Assembly: GCF_001043895.1 (NCBI RefSeq)
Contig: NZ_JTHF01000204.1
Coordinates: 1 to 64,000, forward strand
Length of the DNA stretch: 64,000 nucleotides
Source: Methylobacterium indicum
GTDB lineage: Bacteria; Pseudomonadota; Alphaproteobacteria; Rhizobiales; Beijerinckiaceae
Reading direction: 5' to 3'
Every line of letters begins with the position of its first letter. Positions within the stretch are counted from its first letter, which is position 1. Below the pieces are notes generated by a model, which worked only from the letters and a program-made list of their open reading frames with translations, made no database searches and was not told the origin of the DNA. Below, in pieces: positions 1 to 8,980 of this stretch. A program made the position numbers and the translations under genes.

Positions 1-628
1 ACGGGATGCGCCAGCCCCAGGCGGTCATCGCCTTGTCGTCGAGGCCGAGCGTCACCAGCACCACGACGAGCGAGGCCAGGAGCTGGCCGCCGATCAGCGT
101 GACGTACTGGAACGAGCCGTAGAAGCCGCGCTTCCCCTTCAGCGCCACCTCGCTCATGTAGGTCGCCGAGGTACCGTACTCGCCGCCGACCGACAGGCCC
201 TGCGCCATGCGGGCGAAGAGCAGCAGGATCGGCGCGAAGATGCCGATCTGGGCGTAGGTCGGCAGGATCGCGATGACGAGCGAGCCGGCGCACATCATCA
301 TGACCGAGATCAGCATCGAGGTCTTGCGGCCGTAGCGGTCGGCGACGCGGCCGAACAGCCAGCCGCCGATCGGCCGCATCAGGAAGCCGATGGCGAACAC
401 CGCCGCGGTGTTGATGAGCTGCACCGTCGGGTCGGCGCCGGGGAAGAACACGTCCTTGAAGTAGATTGCCGTGAAGGCGTAGGCGTAGAAATCGTACCAC
501 TCGACGAGGTTGCCCGACGACGAGCCGATGATGGCCTTGATGCGGGCCTTGTTGTCGTAGGCCGCGATGGTCGGGTTCGGCGAGGCGAGGCTGTCGGCGG
601 CGGGCCGGCTCTGGGCGCTGGATGTCAT
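1..628 (-). CDS. MFS transporter, metabolite:H+ symporter (MHS/KgtP-like) family, partial
   Basis: Inner-membrane proton symporter, probably for a carboxylate or similar small metabolite. The gene runs off the left edge, so only the first ~209 residues are visible; a full member has about 430. The start ATG at 628 is preceded by GGGAGGAG. Residues ~35-50 carry the MHS-family opening ([14 protein letters not shown]). The MFS loop 2-3 signature follows at about residue 90 ([15 protein letters not shown]), then SVGGEYG in the fifth helix region. Family membership is clear; the substrate (alpha-ketoglutarate, shikimate, proline and others in this family) cannot be read from this fragment. The binding protein gene upstream on the same strand is 284 bases away and need not be linked. 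Confidence 0.9.
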   Translation of the reverse strand, partial: MTSSAQSRPAADSLASPNPTIAAYDNKARIKAIIGSSSGNLVEWYDFYAYAFTAIYFKDVFFPGADPTVQLINTAAVFAIGFLMRPIGGWLFGRVADRYGRKTSMLISVMMMCAGSLVIAILPTYAQIGIFAPILLLFARMAQGLSVGGEYGTSATYMSEVALKGKRGFYGSFQYVTLIGGQLLASLVVVLVTLGLDDKAMTAWGWRIP

Positions 629-912
629 CGCGGGTTCGGTCTCCTCCCGGAGGTGGGATTCTGGCGGCGCGACGGGGCCGCGGGCCCGCGCGTCGTGCAA
701 CGCACTAGGAGAATGCCGGGCCGGGGTACAGCCCCGCAGCGCACCTATCCGATGTTTTCGGCACCCCCGGGCCGGATGCCCCAAGGATAAAGCCGCTCGA
801 TGCGGTCGCCGCTCGATGTTGCGGCCCACGGATCATGGCGGAACGGAATTGCCGGAAACCGAGGGGAATCAGTCGGACAGTTTTTCGCAATGCAGCATGC
901 TTGCGAAAACTC

Positions 913-2259
913 TCACGGCGCTCCGGCGCAGCTTGGACGGCCGGCCGTGCTCGCGGTGCCGGTCTCGCCGGCGACGCGCTCGGCATGGGCCGCCGCGGCG
1001 GCATCGAGATGCGGGGCCAGCTGCGCCTGCGGCGGCGGGATCTCGTCGCCGACCTGGACCCAGCGGGCACCGGTCCATTCCTGTATGGTGGCCGGGCGGT
1101 GGCCGCTGTGGTCGGCGCAGGTGAGGCGCAGGCGCCGGGCGAAGCCGACGAGGCCGAGCTCCTTCCAGCGCACCGGATCGAGGTCGATCGTCTCGAGGCC
1201 GCGGCGCATCTCGGTGCCGTCTATCCGCTTGCGGCCGGAGAGGCGTTGGGCGTTGCGGATGCCCTCGGCCAGGATCACTCCCGCATAGACGCCGCGGTTG
1301 TAGAGCGGGCCGGGCGTCTCCTCCTTGGGCGTCTGCGACAGGCCGGCATCGACCACCAGGAGGTCGATCTGGTCGAAGGCCGGGAAGCTGTCGCCCGGCG
1401 CGTGCCAGGTGACGACGCGCAGGCCCTTGGCGGTGAGGTCGCGGGCGCCGGGGGCGGGGCGCAGCAGGTCGTCCTCGCCGGTCCAGCCGACCGTGACGAC
1501 CCGGTTGAGCGGCAAGCCCGCCGCCGCGGCATCCCGCAGCGGCGTGCCGCCGAGGCCCGCCGTGGCGTCGAGGATCACGTAGTCGGGGTCGGCCGCCCGG
1601 GCGGCGCGCCACGGGTCGGTGCCGCCCGCCTCGGGGCTGTCGGGCAGCGCGTAGGCGCGGAAGGCGAGGCCGGCCTCCGCGGCGAGCGCCCGCATCACCG
1701 CCACCGGCTCGCGCCCGGCCGGGCTGTCCCGGTGCAGGTAGGCGAGGCTGCGGCCCTGCGGGCTGTCCTCGCTGCCGTCCTGGGCGAGGTGGGCCAGCGC
1801 GACGGCGAGGCCGTCCCACACCGTGGCGGGCGGCGCGAAGGCCCAGGGAAGCACGTCGCCGCGGGCCATCACGGCCGGGCCGTAGCCCGCGGCGACGAGG
1901 GGCATCCGGTCGGCGGCCAGCCGCGGCAGCAGCGCCAGGGCCGCGTCGGCGCTCGCCGGCACGAGGGCGATGCTGCCCCGCGCGGTCGCGGCCTCGTAGC
2001 AGGACAGCGCCCGCGCCGGCTCGCCCCCGGTCTCGCATTCCTCGACCGCGAGGGGGATGCCGCCGACCCCGCCGTCGCGCCGGCCGAGCATCGTGAGGTA
2101 ATCGAACAATCCGTTGGCGAGGGGCGTGCCCGCGGCGGCGGCCGGGCCGGTGCGTTCGGTCAGCACGGTCAGCGGCAGGCCCTCGGCCGCGACGGCCCGG
2201 CCCGGCAGGGCGGCCAGCACGGCGAGGAGGACGGCGATGGCGGCGGGGCGGGGCGGCAT
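913..2259 (-). CDS. ABC transporter substrate-binding protein, branched-chain amino acid type (Peripla_BP_6-like)
   Basis: Predicted periplasmic binding protein of 448 residues. A Sec signal peptide is visible at residues 1-25 (hydrophobic AIAVLLAVLAALPG run, cleavage near AVAAEG). The mature part opens like Leu/Ile/Val-type receptors (LPLTVLTERTGPAAAAG, then an ANGLFDYL helix) and shows the alternating two-lobed pattern of the family. An unusual Ala-rich tail of ~40 residues follows. No permease or ATPase genes lie beside it, so it is either an orphan receptor or serves a transporter or sensor encoded elsewhere. In methylotrophs such orphan receptors occur near PQQ-dependent alcohol catabolism genes, but nothing here proves that role. 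Ligand unknown. Confidence 0.75.
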   Translation of the reverse strand: MPPRPAAIAVLLAVLAALPGRAVAAEGLPLTVLTERTGPAAAAGTPLANGLFDYLTMLGRRDGGVGGIPLAVEECETGGEPARALSCYEAATARGSIALVPASADAALALLPRLAADRMPLVAAGYGPAVMARGDVLPWAFAPPATVWDGLAVALAHLAQDGSEDSPQGRSLAYLHRDSPAGREPVAVMRALAAEAGLAFRAYALPDSPEAGGTDPWRAARAADPDYVILDATAGLGGTPLRDAAAAGLPLNRVVTVGWTGEDDLLRPAPGARDLTAKGLRVVTWHAPGDSFPAFDQIDLLVVDAGLSQTPKEETPGPLYNRGVYAGVILAEGIRNAQRLSGRKRIDGTEMRRGLETIDLDPVRWKELGLVGFARRLRLTCADHSGHRPATIQEWTGARWVQVGDEIPPPQAQLAPHLDAAAAAHAERVAGETGTASTAGRPSCAGAP

Positions 2260-2350
2260 GGCCGGGTCCTGGAATCGGGGCGCGCCCGACCCTACGCCCG
2301 GGGCCGGCCCGGCGATAGACCACCTGCGGGTGGCCCGCCCGACGGATCCG

Positions 2351-5300
2351 TCAGGCGTCGAGCACGCGGCCGGCCGGGAACAGCAGCTCGACGAGGGTGC
2401 CCTCGCCCTTGCGGCTGGTGATCCGCAGGGTGGCGCGGTTGGCCTCGACCAGGGCCTTGGTGAGCGGCAGGCCCAACCCCGTGCCGCCGCCGCGGCGGGT
2501 CTGGGCGGTGGCGACCTGGCGGAAGGGCTGGAGCGCGACCTCGACCTCCTCGGGGCTCATGCCGATCCCGGTGTCGCGCACGCGGAGCGCCACGCCGCCC
2601 CGGTCGGTCGTCGCCGTCGAGACGATGACCTGGCCGCCCGCATCGGTGAACTTGACTGCGTTCGAGATCACGTTGAGCACCGCCTGGCGCAGGGAGCGCT
2701 GGTCGGCCAGCACCGCCGGCAGGCCGGCGGCGAAGCTCGTGCGCATCACCACCCGCTGCCGGGCGGCCTGGGGCTGCATCAGGGCGACGGACGCCGCCAC
2801 GAGATCGTTGAGGGGAAGCCCCGCGAAGGCGAGATCGAGATGCCCGGCCTCGATCTTGGCGAGGTCGAGGAGGTCGTTGACGAGGCTGACGACGTGCTCG
2901 CCCGAGGCGCGGATGTCGCGCAGGTAGTCCCGGTAGCGCTCGCTGCCGACGGGGCCGAACTGTTCCTCCAGCATCACCTCGGCAAAGCCGATGATGGCGT
3001 TGAGCGGCGTGCGGACCTCGTGGCTGATCGTGGCCAGGAAATCGGATTTCTGGGCGCTGGCGCGCTCGGCCTCGCGCCGGGCCCGGACCAGCTCGGCCTC
3101 GGTGCGCCGGAACGCCGAGACGTCGCGCAGCACGGCGGCGACGCGGCGCTGCGTCCCAGTCGCCACCGGCGCCAGGGTGAGGAGGACGGGCAGCGGGCCG
3201 TCGGGCCCCCGCGCCATCACCTCCTCGCCGGTGGTCGCGGTCTGGCCCGCGCTCGCCCGCAGGAGGGCGGCCTGGGCCGCCGGCCGGCACTCGGGCGCGA
3301 ACAGGCCGAGCAGCGGCTCGCCCGCGACCTCGCGGGACTCGACGGCGAGCAGGTCGCGCGCGCCCCGGTTCATCCCGACGATGCGACCCTCGTCGTCGAG
3401 CACCACCACGCCGTCGGTCACCGCATCGAGGATCGCGGTGGTCTCGCGCAGATGCGCGTCGCGGTGGGCGAGATGGGCCTCCGCCGCCGCGAGGGACTGG
3501 GCCGGGTCCAGGTCGGGCAGCCGCCGGATGGTGAGGACGCTGGCGGGTGCCCCGTCCCACTCGACCACCGCGACGGCGACGCCGACCGGCACGCTGCCGC
3601 CGGCCCGGGTCGCGAGGACGGTCGGGGCGCCCTCGCCGGTACCGGGCGCCGCCGCCGACGGGTCGCGGCCGCGAAAGATCGCGGACGGGCCGCCGGCCGC
3701 CGCCAGGGCTTCGAGGCTGTCGTAATCCGCCAGCGCCAGGAGGTGGCGGTTGGCGAGCAGCACCTCGTCGCCGCGATGGACCAGGAGTCCGACCGGCAGC
3801 CGCTCGACGAGGCGCGCCAGCGCCGCCTCGGTGCCGCGCTCGGGCAGGCGGGCGAGGGCCTGAGCGCCGCGGAACGGCGTCACCGCTCCCCGGCCCGACA
3901 GCCCTTGCGGCGCCGGTCCGGCGCCGAGGCTGCCCTGGTCGCCGCCGAACCGGGCGCCGAGCGCCCGGGCGATCTCGCGGAACGCCGCGTGTTCGTTGAG
4001 GGTGAGGGCGGCGGCATGCGGCGCCTCCTCGTCCTCCGACGATGCTTCGCCCGTCGCAGCCTGCTCCGTCGCAGCCTGCCCTGGCGCCTGGGCCGGGTCC
4101 TCTCCCGCGGACGTCTCGTGCGGGGGATTCTCTCCCGCAGGATGCAGGGGCTCGGTGCCGTCCCGGCCGGGCATCTCCGCCGTCGGTGGGTCCTCGACGG
4201 GCACGGCCGCGGTGGAAGGGCGCGCGGCGTCCTCGTCCGAAGTGGCCTGCGCCGCCACCGCGTCGGACGCGCTTTCCTCCGGGAGCGGTGCCTGCGCCGG
4301 GCCGGCCTGCGGCAGGGTCGCATCCCCGGCGATGTCCTGGACGGTGCCCGCCGCGGGAATCTCGAGCGTCGGCGCCTCCGGAAGAAGCGCGGCCGGAGGC
4401 GTCGCGTCCCCCGCGCCGGGCTCGACCGGCGCATCCGTCGTCTCGCCGGAGAGCGCGACCGGGGCGCCCGGCCCGGGCGAGGCGGGGGCGGTCACGGCTG
4501 CCGCGGTCGCCGGCCGGACGGACGGCTTGCTGGCAAAACCCCAGCTCATCCCGAGCTGCGCGAACGGCACCGCCATCAGGCCGGCGAATTCCGCCATCGT
4601 GGCGCCGGCGATCGAGGCGAGGTCGGGCGCCTCGCCAGTGGCGTCGGGCACGGGATCGGGGGCCGCGACCGGGCGGGGCCGGGCCGGGCCGGGGAGCGGC
4701 GCATCCGCGGCCGGCACGTGGCGGCCGACGGCGATCACCGCGGCGGCGCGCTCGCGCAGGCTCGGGCGCGGCGGCTTCGGCGCCGCCGGCTCGGGCCGGT
4801 CGGCCGCCGGCACGATCCGCTCGGGATGGATGACGCCGAAGCCGCTGAAGCCCGCGAAGCTGCGGCCGGCGCCGAGCCGCGGCGCGCCCGACAGGTCGAC
4901 CGCCACCGCCTGCCGGGTTCCGTCGAGGCGCCAGCGCACCGGCACGGCCCGGAAGGTGCGCGGCTGTGCGAGCGCGTCGGCGAGATCCGCCTCGGCCTCG
5001 ACCGGCCCGGCGAGGAGCGTCTCCCAGCTCTGGCCGACCGGGGAGGCGCCGACGGTGTCGGACAGGTGCCCGGTCGCCTCGATCACGACGCCGCGGGCGT
5101 CGCTGCGCCACAGGAAGCGCAGGCCCGGACCGGATGCGGGCCGCGGCTGCACCGGGGCGGCGTCGGCCGCGGGCGCCGGCAGATCCGATGCCGGAGCCTC
5201 GGGCGGGGGAGCGGGCGCCAGGACCGGCGCCGCGGCGACCTCCCGGATCGGAGCGTCAGGCGCGGCGGGCTCCTGCGTCGCCGCCCGGCGTCCGCGCCGC

Positions 5301-5680
5301 GCCGGCAGCGGATCGACGATCGCGACGGCGAGGCCGGTGGTCCCGTCGGGCAGGGCGGCCGGCAGGCAGGCGCAGAGCAGGGGCGGGGCGAGGCGGCCGG
5401 CGGCGAGGCGCAGGCGCGCGAGCCGCGGCTGCGCCGGGCCGTCGGGCCGGTTCGCCACCCCGCGCAATTGCCGTGCGAGGTCGAGGGCCGGATCGATCCG
5501 GCCCTCCGCGTCGGCGATCGTCTCGCGCAGGGAGGCCGCCGCCGGGGAGGCGTGGAGCACCCGCTCGGCGCCCGGATCGAGCAGCAGGAAGGCGCGATCG
5601 GGGCCGGCGATTCGCTGACCGAAGGCCGGATCGGCCCGCAGGGCCTCGATCGTCGTCTCGAAGAGCACGTCCCGACCCAC
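2351..5680 (-). CDS. Large PAS-domain sensor histidine kinase, PdhS/PleC/DivJ-like
   Basis: Predicted cytoplasmic histidine kinase of 1109 residues. I place the start at GTG 5680 because AAAGGAG lies 5 bases before it; an in-frame ATG at 5764 without such a site would add 28 residues. The N-terminal ~570 residues are Ala/Pro-rich and low in recognizable domains. Two PAS-like segments follow at about 600-735 and 745-860. HisKA has the phospho-acceptor at about His887 (ISHEVRTPLNAIIGFAEVML), and HATPase_c has the N-box near Asn1007, DTGIGM near 1036 and GGGTGLGL near 1065. The HisKA sequence resembles alphaproteobacterial cell-cycle kinases acting on DivK/PleD-type regulators; that assignment is inference. 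No transmembrane segment is obvious. No response regulator gene is adjacent. Confidence 0.85.
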   Translation of the reverse strand: MGRDVLFETTIEALRADPAFGQRIAGPDRAFLLLDPGAERVLHASPAAASLRETIADAEGRIDPALDLARQLRGVANRPDGPAQPRLARLRLAAGRLAPPLLCACLPAALPDGTTGLAVAIVDPLPARRGRRAATQEPAAPDAPIREVAAAPVLAPAPPPEAPASDLPAPAADAAPVQPRPASGPGLRFLWRSDARGVVIEATGHLSDTVGASPVGQSWETLLAGPVEAEADLADALAQPRTFRAVPVRWRLDGTRQAVAVDLSGAPRLGAGRSFAGFSGFGVIHPERIVPAADRPEPAAPKPPRPSLRERAAAVIAVGRHVPAADAPLPGPARPRPVAAPDPVPDATGEAPDLASIAGATMAEFAGLMAVPFAQLGMSWGFASKPSVRPATAAAVTAPASPGPGAPVALSGETTDAPVEPGAGDATPPAALLPEAPTLEIPAAGTVQDIAGDATLPQAGPAQAPLPEESASDAVAAQATSDEDAARPSTAAVPVEDPPTAEMPGRDGTEPLHPAGENPPHETSAGEDPAQAPGQAATEQAATGEASSEDEEAPHAAALTLNEHAAFREIARALGARFGGDQGSLGAGPAPQGLSGRGAVTPFRGAQALARLPERGTEAALARLVERLPVGLLVHRGDEVLLANRHLLALADYDSLEALAAAGGPSAIFRGRDPSAAAPGTGEGAPTVLATRAGGSVPVGVAVAVVEWDGAPASVLTIRRLPDLDPAQSLAAAEAHLAHRDAHLRETTAILDAVTDGVVVLDDEGRIVGMNRGARDLLAVESREVAGEPLLGLFAPECRPAAQAALLRASAGQTATTGEEVMARGPDGPLPVLLTLAPVATGTQRRVAAVLRDVSAFRRTEAELVRARREAERASAQKSDFLATISHEVRTPLNAIIGFAEVMLEEQFGPVGSERYRDYLRDIRASGEHVVSLVNDLLDLAKIEAGHLDLAFAGLPLNDLVAASVALMQPQAARQRVVMRTSFAAGLPAVLADQRSLRQAVLNVISNAVKFTDAGGQVIVSTATTDRGGVALRVRDTGIGMSPEEVEVALQPFRQVATAQTRRGGGTGLGLPLTKALVEANRATLRITSRKGEGTLVELLFPAGRVLDA

Positions 5681-5858
5681 TGCCTCTCCTTTGGCGCGCT
5701 GCGCCGCGCCGAACCCACGCGAGATCCGGACCGAAACCGTCTTCCGCTTTAACGCAACTGGCATCGTCCCGCACCGGCACGAAATGCGCAGTCGTTGCGT
5801 TATCGTGGCGTCAACCTTAACGAACCCCGGAAAGGTGGCGTTTCACCCAAAGCGTGCT

Positions 5859-5875
5859 ATTGTGCAGTGCACAAT
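5859..5875. promoter_or_regulatory. 17-bp perfect palindrome upstream of phasin gene, PhaR-operator candidate
   Basis: ATTGTGCA-G-TGCACAAT is a perfect inverted repeat with 8-base arms, 82 bases before the phasin ATG. It overlaps a possible -10 hexamer (TATTGT, 5858-5863). PhaR repressors of polyhydroxyalkanoate genes are known to bind TGC-rich palindromic sites near phasin genes, so repression of this gene by a PhaR protein is the natural reading, but it is inferred. Confidence 0.5.
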
Positions 5876-5887
5876 ACGTGCCGGATC

Positions 5888-5929
5888 CCAAGCGTGCTGC
5901 GGCAAGGTTCCAAGCGTGCCGCGTCAAGG
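5888..5929. repeat. Tandem direct repeat (2 x 20 bp, 22-bp period) in phasin leader
   Basis: Two copies at 5888-5907 and 5910-5929 match at 18 of 20 positions (core CCAAGCGTGC). A third short copy of the core (AAGCGTGCT) lies at 5850-5858, beside the palindrome. The 22-bp period is about two helical turns, which would suit a protein binding one face of the DNA. Confidence 0.6.
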
Positions 5930-5956
5930 GCCGCATCAGAAAACGAGGAGACGAAC

Positions 5957-6478
5957 ATGACCCAGACCCCGAACTACGAGATTCCGACCGAGATGCGGGA
6001 CTTCGCGGAGAAGAGCGTCGAGCAGGCCCGGAAGGCGTTCGATTCGTTCATCGGCGCGGCCCGCAAGACCTCCGACACCCTCCAGGGCTCGGCCGAGATG
6101 GCGCGCAACAACGCGCAGGACGTCTCGAGCCGCGGCTTCTCCTTCGCCGAGCAGAACGTGAACGCCGCGTTCGACCTCGCCCAGAAGCTCGTCCGCTCGC
6201 GCGACGTCCAGGAGGCGATGCAGCACCAGGCCGAGTTCGTGCGCAGCCAGTTCGCCGCGATGCAGAACCAGGCCCGCGAGTTCGGCGGCATCGCCCAGAG
6301 CGCGATGCAGCAGAGCGCCGAGAACGCCAAGCAGGCGATGCAGCAGGGGGCCGAGCACGCCCGCTCGGCCATGCAGCAGAGCGCCGACCAGGCCCGGCAG
6401 GCGATGCAGAAGGGCGCCGATGCGGCCCGCAGCGCCACCGACCAGGCCACCAACGCCGCCAAGGACGCCGCGTCCTAA
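5957..6478 (+). CDS. Phasin family protein with LEA-like 11-residue repeats
   Basis: Polyhydroxyalkanoate granule-associated protein of 173 residues. The ATG at 5957 has GAGGAG 6 bases before it; longer upstream readings lack a ribosome site. The N-terminal ~110 residues have the amphipathic Phasin_2 pattern (FAEKSVEQARKAFDSFIGAA, then SFAEQNVNAAFDLAQKLVRS). Residues 115-169 consist of five consecutive 11-residue units (SAMQQSAENAK, QAMQQGAEHAR, SAMQQSADQAR, QAMQKGADAAR, SATDQATNAAK) that would form a long polar helix. Phasins coat storage granules and control their size; the repeat tail resembles LEA/stress proteins and may give an additional protective role (inference). It is monocistronic, with a strong terminator behind it and operator-like elements in front. 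Confidence 0.9.
   Translation: MTQTPNYEIPTEMRDFAEKSVEQARKAFDSFIGAARKTSDTLQGSAEMARNNAQDVSSRGFSFAEQNVNAAFDLAQKLVRSRDVQEAMQHQAEFVRSQFAAMQNQAREFGGIAQSAMQQSAENAKQAMQQGAEHARSAMQQSADQARQAMQKGADAARSATDQATNAAKDAAS
6299..6463 (+). repeat. Five in-frame 33-bp coding repeats in the phasin gene
   Basis: Each 33-base unit encodes one 11-residue block beginning (S/Q)A(M/T). The units are diverged at the DNA level but keep register without any indel, which indicates selection on the helical repeat. Confidence 0.75.
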
Positions 6479-6522
6479 GGCAGGGCGCACGGGCCCGCTC
6501 CGGCGGGCCCCGGCACGTTCGG

Positions 6523-6554
6523 GCCGCGCTCCCCACGGGAGCGCGGCTTTTTTT
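6523..6554 (+). terminator. Rho-independent terminator of the phasin gene
   Basis: Perfect 11-bp stem GCCGCGCTCCC / GGGAGCGCGGC with a 3-base loop (CAC), followed by seven T. A second GC-rich hairpin lies just upstream at 6491-6510. Confidence 0.9.
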
Positions 6555-6572
6555 ATCAGGCGGAGGCCCCGA

Positions 6573-6803
6573 TCAGGCCGGGGCGTAGCCGGGCTTCTTC
6601 AGGATCGTGTCGGCCTTGGCGACGATGTCCGGCTCGTAGACGGTCGCGGTCCAGGCGCTCGGCTCGACATCCTCGACGCCGACCGAGACCGAGCCCTCGG
6701 AACAGCCGGTGGCGGTGATGAGCGCCTTCGTGACCTCGTCGGCGATGCGCTGCTTCTGCTCGTCGCTGCGGCCGGCATAGAGCTTGACGATGATATGCGG
6801 CAT
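6573..6803 (-). CDS. Tautomerase family protein (4-oxalocrotonate tautomerase-like)
   Basis: Small cytoplasmic enzyme of 76 residues, the usual family size of 60-80. The catalytic Pro2 directly after Met (MPHIIVKLYAGRS) becomes the N-terminal base after Met removal, and the conserved SDEQKQRIADEVTKAL helix follows. Members tautomerise enol/keto acids in aromatic degradation or have minor dehalogenase or decarboxylase activities; the substrate is not known here. It starts 18 bases after the cupin gene stop on the same strand, so the two are very probably one operon. Confidence 0.88.
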   Translation of the reverse strand: MPHIIVKLYAGRSDEQKQRIADEVTKALITATGCSEGSVSVGVEDVEPSAWTATVYEPDIVAKADTILKKPGYAPA

Positions 6804-6821
6804 GGAGCGTGGTCTCCTCGT

Positions 6822-7220
6822 TTAACGGGCGCCGTACTCGGCATCGGTGACCGGCTCGAGCCAGGTCACGGCACTGCCGTCGAGCTTCTCCTGGATGGCG
6901 ACGTGGCTCATCCCGGTCGTCGCGCTCGCCCCGTGCCAGTGGCGCTCGCCGGGCTCGAACCACACCACGTCGCCGGGGCGGATCTCCTCGATCGCGCCGC
7001 CCTCGGTCTGGGCGAGGCCGAGGCCCGCGGTGACGATCAGCGTCTGGCCGAGGGGATGGGTGTGCCAGGCCGTGCGCGCCCCCGGCTCGAAGGTGACGTG
7101 GGCGCCGGCGACCCGGGCCGGCTCGCCCGGGCTCATCAGCGGGTCGATCCGCACCCGGCCGGTGAAGTACTCCGCGGATCCCGCCTGCGACGGACGGGAC
7201 CCGCTCCGGTTGATCTCCAT
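6822..7220 (-). CDS. Cupin domain protein resembling Mn-dependent (R)-hydroxynitrile lyase-type cupins
   Basis: Single-domain cupin of 132 residues. The metal-binding set is complete: His53, His55 and Gln59 in WHTHPLGQT (motif 1) and His94 in GERHWHG (motif 2). This arrangement and the surrounding sequence ([20 protein letters not shown]) closely match, from memory, the cupin (R)-selective hydroxynitrile lyase described in Granulicella. Many homologues are annotated only as cupin or carboxymuconolactone-decarboxylase-associated proteins, so natural activity is uncertain. AGGAGG lies upstream of the ATG. First gene of a two-gene operon with the tautomerase. Confidence 0.88.
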   Translation of the reverse strand: MEINRSGSRPSQAGSAEYFTGRVRIDPLMSPGEPARVAGAHVTFEPGARTAWHTHPLGQTLIVTAGLGLAQTEGGAIEEIRPGDVVWFEPGERHWHGASATTGMSHVAIQEKLDGSAVTWLEPVTDAEYGAR

Positions 7221-7299
7221 GTGCCCTCCTGGCGATGCTTCCCTGGCGTTCGGACCGGGATCTAGCGCGCTCCCGGCCCGCCCCGCCAGGGGAGGGGGA

Positions 7300-8772
7300 T
7301 CAGCGCGCCGCGTCGCGGCCGACCCGGCTGTGGCGCCGGCCGTAGCCGAAATAGATCGCGAGACCGATCGCCAGCCAGACCACCAGGCGCAGCCAGGTCT
7401 CGCCGTCGAGGGAGAGCATCATCGCGAGGCAGACCAGGATGCCGGCCGCCGGCACGACAGGCACCAGCGGCACCCGGTAGCCGCGCGGCTCGTTCGGATG
7501 GGTGCGCCGCATGATGACGACGCCCGCGCACACGATGATGAAGGCGAGCAGCGTGCCGATGCTGGTCATGTGGCCGAGCGTGCTGATCGGGGTCAGGCCG
7601 CCGAGCAAGGCCGCGAACACCATGAAGAACAGGTTCGAGCGGTAGGGCGTGCGCCAGGTCGGGTGGATCGCCGCGAAGAACTTCGGCAGCAGCCGGTCGT
7701 TCGCCATGGCGTAGAACACCCGCGACTGGCCGTAGAGCAGCACCAGCATCACGGTGGTGAAGCCCGCGATGACGCCGAGGGTCACCAGGGTCTGGAGCCA
7801 GGGGAACGGGGTCTGCTTGATCGCGGTCGCGACCGGGGCCGCGTCGCCCTTCATCGAGGCGTAGGGGACGAGGCCGGTGAGCACCGCCGCGAAGGCGATG
7901 TAGAGCACGGTGCAGACCGCGAGCGAGCCGAGGATGCCGACCATCATCGTGCGCTGCGGGTTCTTCACCTCCTGCGCCGCCGTCGAGACCGCGTCGAAGC
8001 CGATATAGGCGAAGAACACCACGCCGGCCGCCCGCATGATGCCGCTCCAGCCGTACTCGCCGAAGGTGCCGGTGTTCTCGGGGATGAACGGCACGTAGTT
8101 CTGCGCCTTGACGTAGAACAGGCCGACGCCGACCACGGCGAGCACCACCGCGACCTTGACCACGACGATCACGCTGTTGACCCGGGTCGATTCGCGCACG
8201 CCCCGCATCAGCAGCAGCGAGATCAGGCACAGGATCAGCACCGCCGGCAGGTTGACGAGGCCGTGCACGCTCGATCCGTCGGCGAGCTGCACGGTCTCGA
8301 ACGGCGAGTGCAGGAGCCGCGGCGGCAGCGTGATGCCCCAGTCCTGGAGCAGGGTCGCGACGTATTTCGACCAGCTGACCGAGACGGTTGCGGCGCCGAC
8401 CGCGTATTCGAGGACGAGGTCCCAGCCGATGATCCAGGCGACGAACTCGCCCATCGTGGCGTAGGCGTAGGTGTAGGCGCTGCCCGAGACCGGGATCATG
8501 CTGGCGAGCTCGCTGTAGCACATGCCGGCGAGCGCGCAGCCGATGGCCGCGATGGCGAACGAGATCACCACCGCCGGGCCGGCATTCTCCGCCGCCGCGA
8601 TGCCGGTGAGCGAGAAAAGCCCGGCGCCGATGATCGCCCCGATGCCGAGCCCGATCAGGCTGAGCGGCCCGATGGTCCGTTCCAGGGCGTGGCCGCTGCC
8701 CTCGGCGTCCTGCCGCAGCCGGTCGATGGGCTTCGTGCGCATCAGCCCCTCCGTCATGCTCTCCTGCGCCAT
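7300..8772 (-). CDS. APC superfamily amino acid permease (cationic amino acid transporter-like)
   Basis: Inner-membrane amino acid:proton symporter or exchanger of 490 residues, the normal length for the CAT/YfnA group. The first helix carries the APC signature ([17 protein letters not shown], ~residues 42-58), and about 12 hydrophobic segments follow. The segment [20 protein letters not shown] is the conserved helix 3 region. GGGAGGACACGG precedes the ATG. No enzyme or regulator gene for a particular amino acid is next to it, so the substrate is not assignable. Confidence 0.9.
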   Translation of the reverse strand: MAQESMTEGLMRTKPIDRLRQDAEGSGHALERTIGPLSLIGLGIGAIIGAGLFSLTGIAAAENAGPAVVISFAIAAIGCALAGMCYSELASMIPVSGSAYTYAYATMGEFVAWIIGWDLVLEYAVGAATVSVSWSKYVATLLQDWGITLPPRLLHSPFETVQLADGSSVHGLVNLPAVLILCLISLLLMRGVRESTRVNSVIVVVKVAVVLAVVGVGLFYVKAQNYVPFIPENTGTFGEYGWSGIMRAAGVVFFAYIGFDAVSTAAQEVKNPQRTMMVGILGSLAVCTVLYIAFAAVLTGLVPYASMKGDAAPVATAIKQTPFPWLQTLVTLGVIAGFTTVMLVLLYGQSRVFYAMANDRLLPKFFAAIHPTWRTPYRSNLFFMVFAALLGGLTPISTLGHMTSIGTLLAFIIVCAGVVIMRRTHPNEPRGYRVPLVPVVPAAGILVCLAMMLSLDGETWLRLVVWLAIGLAIYFGYGRRHSRVGRDAAR

Positions 8773-8980
8773 CCGTGTCCTCCCGCTCGGGTTTTGTTCT
8801 CAACGCAGCGTCAGCGAGGAAGCTGCACTTGTCGAGATCGTGAAGAAGGCCGGGCGAACCGACGACGGGCCGCGCCGGGAATCGCAGTTCCGCGATCGTC
8901 TCGTCCGCGACGCATCGGCGGCTTGCCGACCCGGCCTCCACCTCCCTACTCTCGGGGGAACAGAGACAGGAGGAGCCCCC

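Noticed and set aside
835-2421. Long plus-strand open frame opposite the binding-protein gene
   Set aside because: Composed of Arg/Gly/Ala/His-rich sequence typical of the antisense of a high-GC gene; the minus strand encodes a protein with signal peptide and family pattern.
2114-5752. 1212-codon plus-strand frame opposite the histidine kinase
   Set aside because: Low-complexity RG/GAR-rich translation with no domain; the minus strand holds intact HisKA and HATPase motifs.
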